Assembly: GCA_023663705.1 (NCBI GenBank)
Contig: JAMPGY010000022.1
Location: 1-39,503 of the forward strand
DNA length: 39,503 nucleotides
Reading direction: 5' to 3'
DNA from: Clostridium sp.
GTDB lineage: Bacteria; Bacteroidota; Bacteroidia; Bacteroidales; Bacteroidaceae
Below are positions 1-8,702 of the stretch, piece by piece (positions within the stretch are counted from its first letter, which is position 1; every line of letters begins with the position of its first letter). The position numbers and the translations under genes were made by a program. Under the pieces are notes generated by a model, which was not told the origin of the DNA, did no database searches, and saw only the letters and a program-made list of their open reading frames with translations.

Positions 1-117
1 CTTATTCCGACTGGCAAAACTATTTGCTTTCCCCCACTGATTTTCTACTGAGCCAGGTTATGTTGTTCTGGCTGGGGGGACAAAAAAGCCTGGCCCCTAT
101 GGAGTCAAGCTTTAAAG
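1..117. other. Unassigned left edge
   Basis: No gene can be assigned. One plus-strand frame reads LFRLAKLFAFPH and then stops at about 41-43, which could be the last residues of a gene cut by the window edge. Other frames are equally open over so short a stretch. No tRNA or convincing terminator is visible here. Confidence 0.2.
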
Positions 118-190
118 TCGGAAAGAGGCGACTCGAACGCCCGACCCCTACGTCCCGAACGTAGTGCGCTACCAACTGCGCTACTTTCCG
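118..190 (-). tRNA. tRNA-Pro (anticodon CGG)
   Basis: On the minus strand the sequence folds as a complete cloverleaf. A 7-bp acceptor stem (CGGAAAG with CTTTCCG) carries discriminator A. The D-arm contains AGTTGGTAGC. The anticodon stem CTACG/CGTAG encloses the loop TTCGGGA, giving anticodon CGG. The T-arm contains GTTCGAGTC. The C1:G72 first pair and G37 after the anticodon are typical of bacterial proline tRNAs. CCA is not encoded. It reads CCG codons. Confidence 0.95.
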
Positions 191-200
191 ATTTGCGGTG

Positions 201-232
201 CAAAGATACGTTTTTTTTTGATAAGAAACGAA
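201..232 (-). promoter_or_regulatory. Promoter of tRNA-Pro
   Basis: TATCTTTG (minus strand, 201-208) matches the Bacteroidota -7 box TAnnTTTG and lies 10 bp before the mature tRNA 5' end. TTCG at 229-232, one mismatch from the -33 box TTTG, lies 20 bp further upstream, the expected spacing. Confidence 0.6.
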
Positions 233-288
233 AGAATCTGCTTTTTTCTTTTGTTTGTATGGGAAATACTCTGTTGATTGAGGCTTAA

Positions 289-338
289 AATAATATCCTC
301 TTCCGAAAAGAGGCTGTCTTTCAGAAGAGGATATTATT
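289..338 (-). terminator. Hairpin terminator after the threonine dehydrogenase gene
   Basis: A perfect 15-bp inverted repeat (289-303 with 324-338) encloses a 20-nt loop and lies 25 bp beyond the stop codon of the minus-strand gene. A short T-run follows on the minus strand, so it probably ends that transcript. The loop holds AAAAGAGGCTGTCT, a string that recurs near the right edge of the window. Confidence 0.65.
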
Positions 339-363
339 GTATTGTGTCCTGGAGAGGAGTTGC

Positions 364-1317
364 TTATTTGTTGAAGCGCACTTTAAGTTTTTCAATCATG
401 TCACGTGTCATGGCATCCAAATCAAATTCCGGCTTCCATCCCCATTCCTCACGGGCACAACTGTCGTCCAAGGAGTTCGGCCACGACTCGGCAATGGTCT
501 GGCGGAGCGGATCCACTTCATATTCCATTTCAAATTCAGGAATATACTTCTTGATGCTTGCGTAGATGATTTCAGGGTCGAAACTCATGGACGCGATGTT
601 GAATGAATTGCGATGAACAAACTTCGCAGGATCTGCCTCCATAATTTCAATGGCTGCACGCAATCCATCGGGCATGTACATCATGTCCATAAATGTGTTG
701 GCTGCAATGGGGCATTTGAACTTCTCGCCTTTCACGGCCGAATAGTAGATATCCACGGCATAGTCGGTGGTACCGCCGCCCGGAGGAGTCACGTAGGAGA
801 TAAGGCCCGGAAAACGAACCGAACGGGTGTCCACACCGAAACGGATATTGTAATAGTCACTCAGCAATTCACCGGACACTTTGGTCACACCATACATGGT
901 GCGCGGGTTGCGGATGGTGTCCTGTGGGGTTTGATCCTTAGGCGTGTTGTTGCCGAATACACCGATGGAACTGGGGGTGAATACAGCGCAGTTCATAGTG
1001 CGGGCTACCTCCAGCACGTTGAACAGACCGCCCATACCGATTTTCCAGGCCAGTTGGGGCTTGGCTTCGGCCACGGCAGACAGCAATGCAGCCAAATTGT
1101 AGATAGTGTCGATTTTATATTTGGATACAGTCTCTGCAATTTGCTGTTCGTTGGTAATGTCTACGATTGCCGAAGGACCGGATTCTTTCAATTCTCCTTT
1201 AGGTTCAGCACCAGGGATATAGCCGGCTACAATGTTGCCGGAATACAGGCTTCTCAGTTTCATAGTCAGCTCTGAACCAATCTGTCCGGTAGAGCCGATA
1301 ACTAATACGTTTTTCAT
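364..1317 (-). CDS. NAD-dependent epimerase-type L-threonine 3-dehydrogenase
   Basis: Likely oxidises L-threonine to 2-amino-3-ketobutyrate with NAD+ in the cytoplasm. The 317-residue protein is an extended short-chain dehydrogenase of the UDP-galactose-epimerase type. It has a Rossmann glycine motif (GSTGQIG, residues 8-14), a serine pair at 116-117 and the catalytic YxxxK at Tyr142-Lys146. The family assignment rests on this fold plus the gene being divergent from kbl, whose product uses 2-amino-3-ketobutyrate. Epimerase-type threonine dehydrogenases are known in Bacteroidota and some archaea and are unrelated to the zinc-type E. coli Tdh. Without the neighbour it would only be called a sugar-nucleotide epimerase-like protein. 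A promoter and a terminator flank it as a single-gene unit. Confidence 0.85.
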   Translation of the reverse strand: MKNVLVIGSTGQIGSELTMKLRSLYSGNIVAGYIPGAEPKGELKESGPSAIVDITNEQQIAETVSKYKIDTIYNLAALLSAVAEAKPQLAWKIGMGGLFNVLEVARTMNCAVFTPSSIGVFGNNTPKDQTPQDTIRNPRTMYGVTKVSGELLSDYYNIRFGVDTRSVRFPGLISYVTPPGGGTTDYAVDIYYSAVKGEKFKCPIAANTFMDMMYMPDGLRAAIEIMEADPAKFVHRNSFNIASMSFDPEIIYASIKKYIPEFEMEYEVDPLRQTIAESWPNSLDDSCAREEWGWKPEFDLDAMTRDMIEKLKVRFNK

Positions 1318-1349
1318 TGAGCAAATTAAGTTTGGGTTAATTCATAGAA

Positions 1350-1383
1350 CAAAGATAGATAGATTGCGGCTAATTTTATCAAA
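1350..1383 (-). promoter_or_regulatory. Promoter of the threonine dehydrogenase gene
   Basis: On the minus strand TTTG (1380-1383) is followed 22 bp later by TATCTTTG (1350-1357), matching the Bacteroidota -33 and -7 boxes with spacing slightly longer than usual. The predicted leader is about 25 nt. Confidence 0.55.
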
Positions 1384-1491
1384 GTTTTCAGATTATTTTT
1401 CGTTGTTCTCAAAAAAAAAGCAGACCTTTGCTCATCGTTAATATTAAGTGTATACCCTTAATCTATTATTTAATTAAAAAAACTTTCAATT

Positions 1492-2682
1492 ATGTATGGG
1501 AAGATGAAAGAGTTCCTTGCCGAAGAACTGGCCAATATCCAGGCAGCAGGACTCTATAAGAACGAGCGTATTATCACGACTCCTCAGCGTGCCGACATCA
1601 AGGTGAACGCTGGTGAGGATGTGTTGAACTTCTGTGCCAACAACTATTTGGGTCTGGCCAACAACCAGCGTCTTATTGACGCGGCCAAGAAGGCTATGGA
1701 CACACACGGTTACGGAATGTCGTCTGTTCGTTTTATCTGTGGAACACAGGATTTGCACAAACAACTGGAGGCTGCTATTTCTGAATATTTCAAGACGGAA
1801 GATACAATCCTTTATGCTGCGTGCTTCGATGCAAACGGTGGTTTGTTCGAGCCGTTGTTTACAGAGGAAGATGCCATTATCTCCGACTCGCTCAACCACG
1901 CTTCCATCATCGACGGTGTACGTTTGTGCAAGGCCAAGCGTTACCGCTATGCCAATGCCGACATGGCTGATTTGGAGCGTTGTCTGCAGGAGGCTCAGGC
2001 TCAGCGGCATCGCATTATAGCCACGGACGGAGTGTTCTCCATGGACGGAAATGTAGCTCCGATGGATAAGATCTGCGAATTGGCGGAGAAATATGATGCT
2101 TTGGTGATGGTGGATGAGTCGCATTCAGCCGGTGTGGTTGGTCCCACAGGTCATGGTGTGGCAGAGCAGTACGATGTATACGGTCGTGTGGATATCTTCA
2201 CCGGCACGTTGGGTAAGGCTTTTGGTGGAGCCATGGGTGGATTTACCACCGGACGTAAGGAGATAATCGATATGCTGCGTCAGCGTTCACGTCCCTATTT
2301 GTTCTCCAACTCTGTGGCTCCGGCCATCGTCGGTGCTAGCTTGGAAATGCTGAATATCCTGAAGGAAAGTGACGACCTGCACACCAAACTGATGAACAAC
2401 GTCAATTACTTCCGCGACAAGATGTTGGCTGCCGGTTTTGACATCAAGCCCACACAGAGTGCCATCTGTGCCGTGATGTTGTATGACGCCAAGTTGTCTC
2501 AGGACTTTGCCGCCCGCATGCAGGAAGAAGGTATCTACGTTACCGGTTTCTATTATCCGGTTGTGCCGAAAGGTCAGGCTCGCATCCGTGTGCAGTTGTC
2601 TGCCGGACACGAGACCGAGCATCTCGACAAGGCTATCTCCGCTTTCATCAAAGTGGGCAAGGAATTGGGTGTTATCAAGTAA
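1492..2682 (+). CDS. kbl: 2-amino-3-ketobutyrate CoA ligase (glycine C-acetyltransferase)
   Basis: A PLP enzyme of the alpha-oxoamine synthase family that cleaves 2-amino-3-ketobutyrate with CoA to glycine and acetyl-CoA, the second step of threonine breakdown. The 396 residues match the usual length of about 398. The PLP lysine is Lys242 in GTLGKAFGG, and the cofactor aspartate is in VDESHSAG (Asp208). The start at 1492 is chosen because the N-terminus (EELANIQAAGLYKNERIITT) lines up with the known Kbl N-terminus. No strong Shine-Dalgarno is present, as is usual here. It is divergent from the threonine dehydrogenase gene (174 bp apart), so the two may share control. A strong hairpin follows. 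Confidence 0.95.
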   Translation: MYGKMKEFLAEELANIQAAGLYKNERIITTPQRADIKVNAGEDVLNFCANNYLGLANNQRLIDAAKKAMDTHGYGMSSVRFICGTQDLHKQLEAAISEYFKTEDTILYAACFDANGGLFEPLFTEEDAIISDSLNHASIIDGVRLCKAKRYRYANADMADLERCLQEAQAQRHRIIATDGVFSMDGNVAPMDKICELAEKYDALVMVDESHSAGVVGPTGHGVAEQYDVYGRVDIFTGTLGKAFGGAMGGFTTGRKEIIDMLRQRSRPYLFSNSVAPAIVGASLEMLNILKESDDLHTKLMNNVNYFRDKMLAAGFDIKPTQSAICAVMLYDAKLSQDFAARMQEEGIYVTGFYYPVVPKGQARIRVQLSAGHETEHLDKAISAFIKVGKELGVIK

Positions 2683-2704
2683 TGCCGTTTTTCTGATTAC
2701 AAAC

Positions 2705-2744
2705 AAAATGTCCCGGAGGTACGTACTGACCTTCGGGACATTTT
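2705..2744. terminator. Bidirectional terminator between kbl and the 2768-3082 gene
   Basis: A stem of about 16 bp (2705-2720 with 2729-2744, one G-T pair) has an 8-nt loop. An A-run leads in and TTTT follows, so it can work from both sides for the two convergent genes. Confidence 0.85.
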
Positions 2745-2767
2745 CATTTATTCGATTGCGGAAGCCA

Positions 2768-3082
2768 TTATTGGGCTTCGGCTATCTGTAGCATCTTCAG
2801 ATTGCGGACGTAGGTTTGAAGTTTGACTGTTGTCTGTGGGATACGTTTACCATTATAAAAATCCATAATTACGGTTTGTTCACCTGGACGGATCCATTTG
2901 GAGTGTTGCATTTTTCCCGGGGCGGTTATCTGTGCCAGAAAGTTATTTGCCGATAGGCGTATGCTTTCTATGCGTTTGGACGCGATGTTCTGCGTGATGG
3001 AAACCGGTTTTTTTTCATCTGTCATGGTCAGTCCCGTAAATAATGATGCGGCGAGGGCAATGCTAAATACCAGTCTGTTCAT
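2768..3082 (-). CDS. Small exported protein of unknown function
   Basis: The family is not recognised. The 104-residue product starts MNRLVFSIALAASLFTGLTM, which looks like a signal peptide with a short basic start and a hydrophobic core. About 80 mostly polar residues follow, with no cysteine beyond the signal and no transmembrane segment. The mature part (QTVIMDFYNGKRIPQTTVKL) looks like beta structure. It is likely periplasmic or surface-exposed. It stands alone, converging with kbl over a shared terminator. A near-match to the -7 box (TTTCTTTG, 3142-3149) lies about 60 bp upstream. Confidence 0.7.
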   Translation of the reverse strand: MNRLVFSIALAASLFTGLTMTDEKKPVSITQNIASKRIESIRLSANNFLAQITAPGKMQHSKWIRPGEQTVIMDFYNGKRIPQTTVKLQTYVRNLKMLQIAEAQ

Positions 3083-3259
3083 AATGCAACTTTTTGAGAT
3101 TAAACAATGTGATTTTGCTATTTATCGTTGTTTATTTGACGCAAAGAAACAATAAAAGCGTACATTGTGCAATAGTTTGCTTGTAATCTTCGGAAAGCCT
3201 AACAACCTTTTGCCTTTGTTTACCAAAGATGTGTTAATGACGTGAAAAGAAGCTAATAA

Positions 3260-3301
3260 AAGCCGTCTGCAAGTGTGCGGGGCACTGCTTGCAGACGGCT
3301 T
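3260..3301 (-). terminator. metG terminator
   Basis: A perfect 14-bp stem (3260-3273 with 3288-3301) and 14-nt loop lie 23 bp beyond the metG stop. On the minus strand a T-rich tract (TTTTATT) follows, the classic intrinsic terminator layout. Confidence 0.85.
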
Positions 3302-3324
3302 GATGCGTATGGAATGCAGGATAT

Positions 3325-5364
3325 TTATCCCACTTCGGAGCCGGGAGCTACCTCACGGTCCACAGTTACCACACTCAGCGAACCATCGGCATTGACAGCC
3401 GAGAGAATCATGCCTTGGCTTTCGATACCTTTCAGCTTGCGCGGAGCCAAATTAGCGATGAAGCACACCTGCTTACCCACCAGTTCTTCCGGTTTGTAAT
3501 ACTTGGCTATGCCGCTTACGATGGTACGGTTTTCCAGTCCGTCGGCAATCTTGAAGCAAAGCAGTTTGTCGGCTTTGGGCACCTTATTGCATTCCAACAC
3601 GGTACCTACTCGGATGTCCATCTTCTCAAAGTCCTCAAACGCCACATTCTCGCGGATGGGATTAGCTTTGTGATTAGCGGCTTCGTTGGCCTTCTTGGTG
3701 TCGAGCAGTTTCTGCACCTGCGCCTCAATCACATCGTCCTCAATCTTCTCAAACAACAGTTCGGGTTTGGGCAACTTGTGCCCGGCGGGCAGCAGGTCGA
3801 TGCGTCCCAATTGTTCCCACTCAAAACTGTCCATGGCCAGCATGCTGCGCAGACGCTCGCTGCTGAAGGGCAGGAACGGTTCGAAGGCGATGGCCAGGTT
3901 GGCCGTCAGTTGTAGCGATAGATTGATGATGGTCTTCACCCGCTCGGGGTCGGTTTTCACCACTTTCCAAGGTTCGCAGTCGGCGATGTATTTGTTGCCG
4001 ATGCGTGCCAGGTTCATGGCCTCCTTCTGTGCGTCGCGGAACTTGAACACGTTGAGCAGGTCTTCTACGCGTTGCTTCACGTCCTTGAATTCGTTCAGTG
4101 TTTCGCGGTCGTAGTCGGTGAGTTCACCGCAGGCGGGCACCACTCCGTCGTAGTACTTCTGTGTGAGTTGCAATGCACGGTTCACGAAGTTGCCATACAC
4201 GGCCACCAACTCGTTATTGTTGCGGGCTTGGAAGTCCTTCCACGTGAAGTCGTTGTCTTTAGTTTCAGGAGCATTGGCTGTGAGCACGTAGCGTAGTACG
4301 TCCTGCTTACCGGGGAAGTCGCGCAGGTATTCGTGGAGCCATACGGCCCAATTCCGCGAGGTGGAAATCTTGTCTCCCTCAAGGTTCAGAAACTCGTTGC
4401 TCGGTACGTTGTCTGGCAAGATGTAGCTGCCTTCGGCCTTTAGCATGGCGGGGAATACGATGCAGTGGAATACGATGTTGTCCTTTCCGATGAAGTGCAC
4501 CAGACGTGTTTCGGGATCCTTCCACCACGTTTCCCATGTGTCGGGCAACAGCTCCTTGGTGTTGCTGATGTATCCGATGGGAGCATCAAACCACACATAT
4601 AGCACTTTGCCTTCCGCTCCTTCCACAGGTACGGGGATCCCCCAGTCGAGGTCGCGGCTCACGGCGCGTGGCTGCAGCCCCATGTCGAGCCAGCTTTTGC
4701 ACTGTCCGTACACGTTGTTGCGCCATTCTTTATGATCCTCCAGAATCCACTTGCGCAACCATTCTTCGTGCTTATCCAGGGGCAGATACCAGTGTTTGGT
4801 CTCGCGCATTACGGGCTTGGATCCGCTGATGGCACTTTTCGGGTTGATCAGTTCTGTGGGAGAGAGCGAGGTGCCGCATTTCTCGCACTGATCGCCATAA
4901 GCTCCTTCGGCATGGCAATGGGGACATTCGCCGGTGATGTAGCGGTCGGCCAGGAAAGTCTGTGCCTCTTCGTCGTAGTATTGTTCGGACGTTTTTTCCA
5001 CGAATTCTCCTTTCTCGTAGAGTGTCCGGAAGAAGTCCGAGGCCACCTGACGATGAGTAGCTGAGGTGGTGCGGCTGTATATGTCAAATGATATGCCGAA
5101 TTCCTTGAACGAATCTTTGATGAGCGTGTGGTAGCGGTCCACGACGTCCTGCGGGGTTATACCTTCCTTCTTGGCACGGATGGTGATGGGCACACCGTGC
5201 TCGTCCGATCCGCCGATGAAGAGCACGTCTTCCTTCTTCAGGCGCAGGTAACGCACATAGATGTCGGCGGGTACGTACACGCCGGCCAAGTGTCCGATAT
5301 GTACCGGACCGTTGGCATACGGCAAAGCCGATGTGACGGTTGTTCTTTTGAATTTTCTTTCCAT
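3325..5364 (-). CDS. metG: Methionyl-tRNA synthetase with C-terminal tRNA-binding domain
   Basis: Charges tRNA-Met with methionine. The 679 residues show a class I catalytic domain with HIGH at 22-25 and a KMSKS-loop variant KISTS at 332-336. A zinc knuckle with Cys147, Cys150, Cys160 and Cys163 lies between them. After the helical anticodon-binding domain comes a C-terminal OB-fold tRNA-binding domain of the EMAPII/Trbp111 type (from about residue 575, with KMDIRVGTV and [13 protein letters not shown]). An upstream in-frame ATG would add 21 residues but lies before the family's conserved N-terminus, and the ATG at 5364 fits better with the promoter at 5401-5432. Single-gene unit with its own terminator. 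Confidence 0.97.
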   Translation of the reverse strand: MERKFKRTTVTSALPYANGPVHIGHLAGVYVPADIYVRYLRLKKEDVLFIGGSDEHGVPITIRAKKEGITPQDVVDRYHTLIKDSFKEFGISFDIYSRTTSATHRQVASDFFRTLYEKGEFVEKTSEQYYDEEAQTFLADRYITGECPHCHAEGAYGDQCEKCGTSLSPTELINPKSAISGSKPVMRETKHWYLPLDKHEEWLRKWILEDHKEWRNNVYGQCKSWLDMGLQPRAVSRDLDWGIPVPVEGAEGKVLYVWFDAPIGYISNTKELLPDTWETWWKDPETRLVHFIGKDNIVFHCIVFPAMLKAEGSYILPDNVPSNEFLNLEGDKISTSRNWAVWLHEYLRDFPGKQDVLRYVLTANAPETKDNDFTWKDFQARNNNELVAVYGNFVNRALQLTQKYYDGVVPACGELTDYDRETLNEFKDVKQRVEDLLNVFKFRDAQKEAMNLARIGNKYIADCEPWKVVKTDPERVKTIINLSLQLTANLAIAFEPFLPFSSERLRSMLAMDSFEWEQLGRIDLLPAGHKLPKPELLFEKIEDDVIEAQVQKLLDTKKANEAANHKANPIRENVAFEDFEKMDIRVGTVLECNKVPKADKLLCFKIADGLENRTIVSGIAKYYKPEELVGKQVCFIANLAPRKLKGIESQGMILSAVNADGSLSVVTVDREVAPGSEVG

Positions 5365-5400
5365 GTATGTAGTTTTTATGTTTGAGGCATAAATGATTGA

Positions 5401-5432
5401 CAAAGTTACGAAAAAGCGGAAAGGCACCCAAA
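5401..5432 (-). promoter_or_regulatory. metG promoter
   Basis: On the minus strand TTTG (5429-5432), a 20-bp spacer and TAACTTTG (5401-5408) match both Bacteroidota promoter boxes exactly. This is the best promoter match in the window. The predicted leader is about 30 nt. Confidence 0.75.
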
Positions 5433-5534
5433 AACGGACGGATGGAATTTGCTTTGTCGGTTGAAAAAGACCGCCTCCCCGAAACTGTGGGCGATTTTTG
5501 AAACCGTTGTGTGGATAGTTTGCTTTTTATTGGT

Positions 5535-5542
5535 TATATTTG
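5535..5542 (+). promoter_or_regulatory. -7 box upstream of the GT4 gene
   Basis: TATATTTG matches TAnnTTTG 35 bp before the start codon. No clear TTTG at the -33 position is seen. Confidence 0.4.
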
Positions 5543-5577
5543 TGCATGACACATTTTAAGCAGACGGAGGACGGACA

Positions 5578-6705
5578 ATGAAGATCGGTTTCGACGCAAA
5601 GAGGGCGGCTCAGAATCGCACGGGGCTGGGTAACTACAGCCGTTTTGTAATCAATGGATTGACGCGCTATGCGCCGGACAATGCGTATGTGCTTTATGTG
5701 CCGGATCCCCGAAAGACGGCCTTGCTGGAGGAACTTGATGACAAGTCGCTTCCCCGTGTGTTTCCGTCCGGAGTTTGGTGGAGACAGTTCCGTTCGCTGT
5801 GGCGAGTGGCCGGTGTGTCTTCGCGCATGGCAGCGGACGGGCTGTCCATCTACCATGGACTCAGCAATGAACTTCCCCTCACCATCCGTCGGGCGATGGG
5901 GGTAAAGTCGGTGGTGACGGTACACGACCTGATTTTCCTGCGCTATCCTGCCTACTATAAGCCAATAGACCGCTGGATTTACAATTATAAGTTCCGCAGG
6001 GCCTGTCGTCTGGCCGATCGCGTGATAGCGGTGAGTGAATGCACCAAGCGCGATATTGTGGATTATTATCATGTCTCTCCGGATAAGATAGACGTGGTGT
6101 ATCAGGGCTGTGCCTGTGAGTTTTATCAGCATTTGTCCGGCGAGCATTTGTCGGATGTGAGACAGCGTTACGCTTTGCCTCAGCGCTACATCTTGTATGT
6201 GGGCAGTATAGAGGAGCGTAAGAACCTGAAGTTGGTGGTTGAGGCCATGCACCGGATGACGGATGAAGTGACGCTGGTGGCTGTAGGCAAACGCACACCT
6301 TATTTGGATGAAGTGATGGCATATGCCCGTGAGCATGGATTGGAGCATCGCATCCGTCTGCATCACAAAGTGCCTTTTACCGACTTGCCCGCGTTCTATC
6401 AGATGGCCACGGTGTTTGTCTATCCTTCCCGGTTCGAAGGTTTCGGCATTCCGATTTTGGAAGCGTTGGTCAGCAGGGTGCCGGTCATTGCAGCCACCGG
6501 TTCCTGTCTGGAGGAAGCCGGCGGTCCGGGATCTCTGTATGTGCATCCCGATGACAGTACTCGTCTGGCCGTTTGTCTGACCGAGGTGTTGTCGTCGCCC
6601 GATCTGCGTTTGCAGATGGTGGAGAAAGGCTTGCAGTATGCCAGCCGTTTCGAGGCCGGGAAACTGACCGCCGACTTACTCGACGTGTATCGCAAACTCC
6701 GGTAA
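5578..6705 (+). CDS. Glycosyltransferase, GT4 family
   Basis: A retaining GT-B glycosyltransferase that probably adds a sugar to lipopolysaccharide or another surface glycan at the cytoplasmic face of the inner membrane. The 375 residues show an N-terminal donor/acceptor domain with the glycine-rich loop TGLGNY (15-20) and a C-terminal Glycos_transf_1 domain with LYVGSIEERKN (206-216). The E-x7-E motif is Glu287 and Glu295 in RFEGFGIPILEAL. A purine-rich GGAGG lies about 8 bp before the ATG, a better Shine-Dalgarno than most here. It faces the LPS-core operon and its last 30 bp overlap that operon's final gene. Donor and acceptor cannot be told from sequence. Confidence 0.9.
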   Translation: MKIGFDAKRAAQNRTGLGNYSRFVINGLTRYAPDNAYVLYVPDPRKTALLEELDDKSLPRVFPSGVWWRQFRSLWRVAGVSSRMAADGLSIYHGLSNELPLTIRRAMGVKSVVTVHDLIFLRYPAYYKPIDRWIYNYKFRRACRLADRVIAVSECTKRDIVDYYHVSPDKIDVVYQGCACEFYQHLSGEHLSDVRQRYALPQRYILYVGSIEERKNLKLVVEAMHRMTDEVTLVAVGKRTPYLDEVMAYAREHGLEHRIRLHHKVPFTDLPAFYQMATVFVYPSRFEGFGIPILEALVSRVPVIAATGSCLEEAGGPGSLYVHPDDSTRLAVCLTEVLSSPDLRLQMVEKGLQYASRFEAGKLTADLLDVYRKLR

Positions 6706-7755
6706 CTGATCCAGCAGCCCCTTCACGCCGTTCCAAACCTCTTCCATCGGAATCAGGTTGAAGCGTTCTGTATAACTCATCTTTCTGGCTTGTTGCTCCC
6801 TGTAGGACATGAAGTCGTCCGGACTGATGCCGGCATATCGTGTGCCGTCGCCGGGCAACCACACCGACTTCCAGATGTTGGGTGGGAAAATGGCATAAGA
6901 GGGAATGTCCAGTGCCTGTGCTATGTGGCGTGGTCCGCCTTCGTTGCCAAAGAAGAAGTTGCAGTTGACGAGCAGGGCGCACAAATCCGGCAGGCTGTTT
7001 GCCTCCACGTTCATGAAGATGTGCGGGTCGTTGTCCAGTTCCTGTTTGTATAGTTCTGCCATTTCCCGCTCCTTACCGGCAAAATTGAAGATAATCTGTG
7101 CATCGTAGCGTCGGATGATGCGGCGAAGGATCTCTTTCATCTTTTCCTTTTCCCACACCTTATACACCAGTCGGGCTGTCACCGTGGCCATCAGTACGGG
7201 GCGACCAAAGTCTATGCCCTGCCGCTCCATGTAGGCGCGGAAGTCGGCCCGTTGCCGATCGCTCACATACAGCCTGAACTCCTCTGTCAGTTGCAGCGGA
7301 GCCAGCGTGGCCAGCGGTTGCATCAGCATCAGGTTCTGCTTCACCATGTCCGTCGTGTCATCGCTGTGGTTGTCCACGCGGTGGGTCAGCAGTCCGGCTC
7401 CATACCCCTTCTTGCTGCCGATGCGGAAAGGCGTGCGGAGCGAGAAGAGGCAGAACAGTAGGGTGCGTACGGTGGTGCGCATGTCTATGATGATATCGTA
7501 GCGGGTGTTGCGCATGGTGTGCCACACCTTATTAATATAAGTGGGCAAGTGGTGGTTTTCCCGGTCGTCGAACGTGATGAGGCGGTCCACGTCGGGATGA
7601 TTCTCATACAGCGTGTGTATGCCTTTGTTTACCACAAAGTCAATCTGTGCTTCGGGAAAGGTGCGGCGCAGGCTACTGCATAGCGCCATGGCCAGCACCG
7701 AGTCGCCCACGCGGCGGAAACGGATGACCAGGATATGTCTGACGGGTTTGTTCAT
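6676..7755 (-). CDS. Glycosyltransferase, GT9 (heptosyltransferase) family
   Basis: A GT-B enzyme of the ADP-heptose:LPS heptosyltransferase family (359 residues), expected to build the LPS core on the cytoplasmic face. The N-terminus has the family pattern HILVIRFRRVGDSVLAMALC. The C-terminal half has NFFFGNEGGPRHIAQALDIP, the usual nucleotide-sugar-binding stretch. The ATG at 7755 is chosen over an upstream one (which would add 24 unrelated residues) because the conserved N-terminus begins there and it lies 14 bp after the preceding stop. Last gene of the five-gene minus-strand operon. Its 3' end overlaps the convergent GT4 gene by 30 bp. The actual sugar donor is not known. Confidence 0.9.
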   Translation of the reverse strand: MNKPVRHILVIRFRRVGDSVLAMALCSSLRRTFPEAQIDFVVNKGIHTLYENHPDVDRLITFDDRENHHLPTYINKVWHTMRNTRYDIIIDMRTTVRTLLFCLFSLRTPFRIGSKKGYGAGLLTHRVDNHSDDTTDMVKQNLMLMQPLATLAPLQLTEEFRLYVSDRQRADFRAYMERQGIDFGRPVLMATVTARLVYKVWEKEKMKEILRRIIRRYDAQIIFNFAGKEREMAELYKQELDNDPHIFMNVEANSLPDLCALLVNCNFFFGNEGGPRHIAQALDIPSYAIFPPNIWKSVWLPGDGTRYAGISPDDFMSYREQQARKMSYTERFNLIPMEEVWNGVKGLLDQLPEFAIHVE

Positions 7756-7769
7756 GGCGGGTATGGGTG

Positions 7770-8702
7770 TTAGAGTTTGCCTTCTTTCTGTTTGCGTATC
7801 AGCCATTCGGCCTTGGTGCGCTTCCACCGCTTGTGGCTCCAGAGCCAGATGGACGGTTGCTCGTTAATCATCTGTTCCAGCAGACGCGAGAACAGTGTGG
7901 TCATTGGATATTCGTCCGGGAGGCTGTTTGCGGGTGTGTTCATGCGTTTGAAGGTGCATACATAGCGTCCGCGCTTCGGGCGGCTGATGTGGGCGAAGAA
8001 GAAAGCGGCGTCCATCTGTCGGCCGATCTGTTCGGTGCCGGTGAATACCGGGGTATCCGGATGGTTCAGGAACGGTACGAAGAAGTGCATACTGTTCCAG
8101 TTTGGCAGTTGGTCGGAGATGAATCCCACCACGGTTTTCCGCTTCTCCTGTCGCAGTTTGATGATGCGGCGTAGCGTCAGTTTCATAGGGATGCACTCTC
8201 CCCCGAACCGGTTGCGCAGGCGCAGGAACAGACTGTCGAACACGGGACTCCATAGCGGATGATAAATCTGTGCGCAGAGCACGTCCTTGGGCATGAAGTA
8301 GGGCAGGGAGGCTATCCACTCCCAGTTGCCGTAGTGCCCCAGATAGACAAAGCAGAAGTTGTGCCCTTCCTTGTGGAAGGCTTTGTCAAGCTCGTCAAGG
8401 CCCTCAAATGTCATGCGTTTGCGCAGGCTGCGCTTAGACAGCGAGAACAGTTTGACGGTCTCCACGATGTAGTCGCAGAAGAAACGGTAGAAATCCCGTT
8501 CGATGCGGCTTAGTTCCTTGTCCGTCTTGTCGGGAAACGATTCCTTCAGATTCTTTTGTATCACTTTCCGGCGATAATGCACCACGTAGTGCACGATGGG
8601 GCAGAGCAGGTCGGCTATCCGGTAGAGCACCCACAGGGGGAGAAGGGACAGCAGATACCATACGGTGAACATTAGGCAATAACGTATCTTTTTCATATTC
8701 AT
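7770..8702 (-). CDS. Lipid A biosynthesis acyltransferase (LpxL/HtrB family)
   Basis: Adds a secondary acyl chain to the lipid A precursor at the inner membrane. The 310 residues start with an N-terminal membrane anchor (about 8-30, MFTVWYLLSLLPLWVLY). The catalytic HX4E motif is His123-Glu128 in GHYGNWEW. The protein is basic overall, as is typical for the family. The start at 8702 forms a 4-bp ATGA overlap with the Kdo-kinase-like gene, implying translational coupling; a second ATG two codons in is possible. Only one acyltransferase of this type is in the window, so which acyl position it serves is not known. Confidence 0.92.
   Translation of the reverse strand: MNMKKIRYCLMFTVWYLLSLLPLWVLYRIADLLCPIVHYVVHYRRKVIQKNLKESFPDKTDKELSRIERDFYRFFCDYIVETVKLFSLSKRSLRKRMTFEGLDELDKAFHKEGHNFCFVYLGHYGNWEWIASLPYFMPKDVLCAQIYHPLWSPVFDSLFLRLRNRFGGECIPMKLTLRRIIKLRQEKRKTVVGFISDQLPNWNSMHFFVPFLNHPDTPVFTGTEQIGRQMDAAFFFAHISRPKRGRYVCTFKRMNTPANSLPDEYPMTTLFSRLLEQMINEQPSIWLWSHKRWKRTKAEWLIRKQKEGKL

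Noticed and set aside
5527-6546. 339-residue minus-strand open frame over the GT4 gene
   Set aside because: Antisense shadow; the plus-strand protein has clear GT4 motifs.
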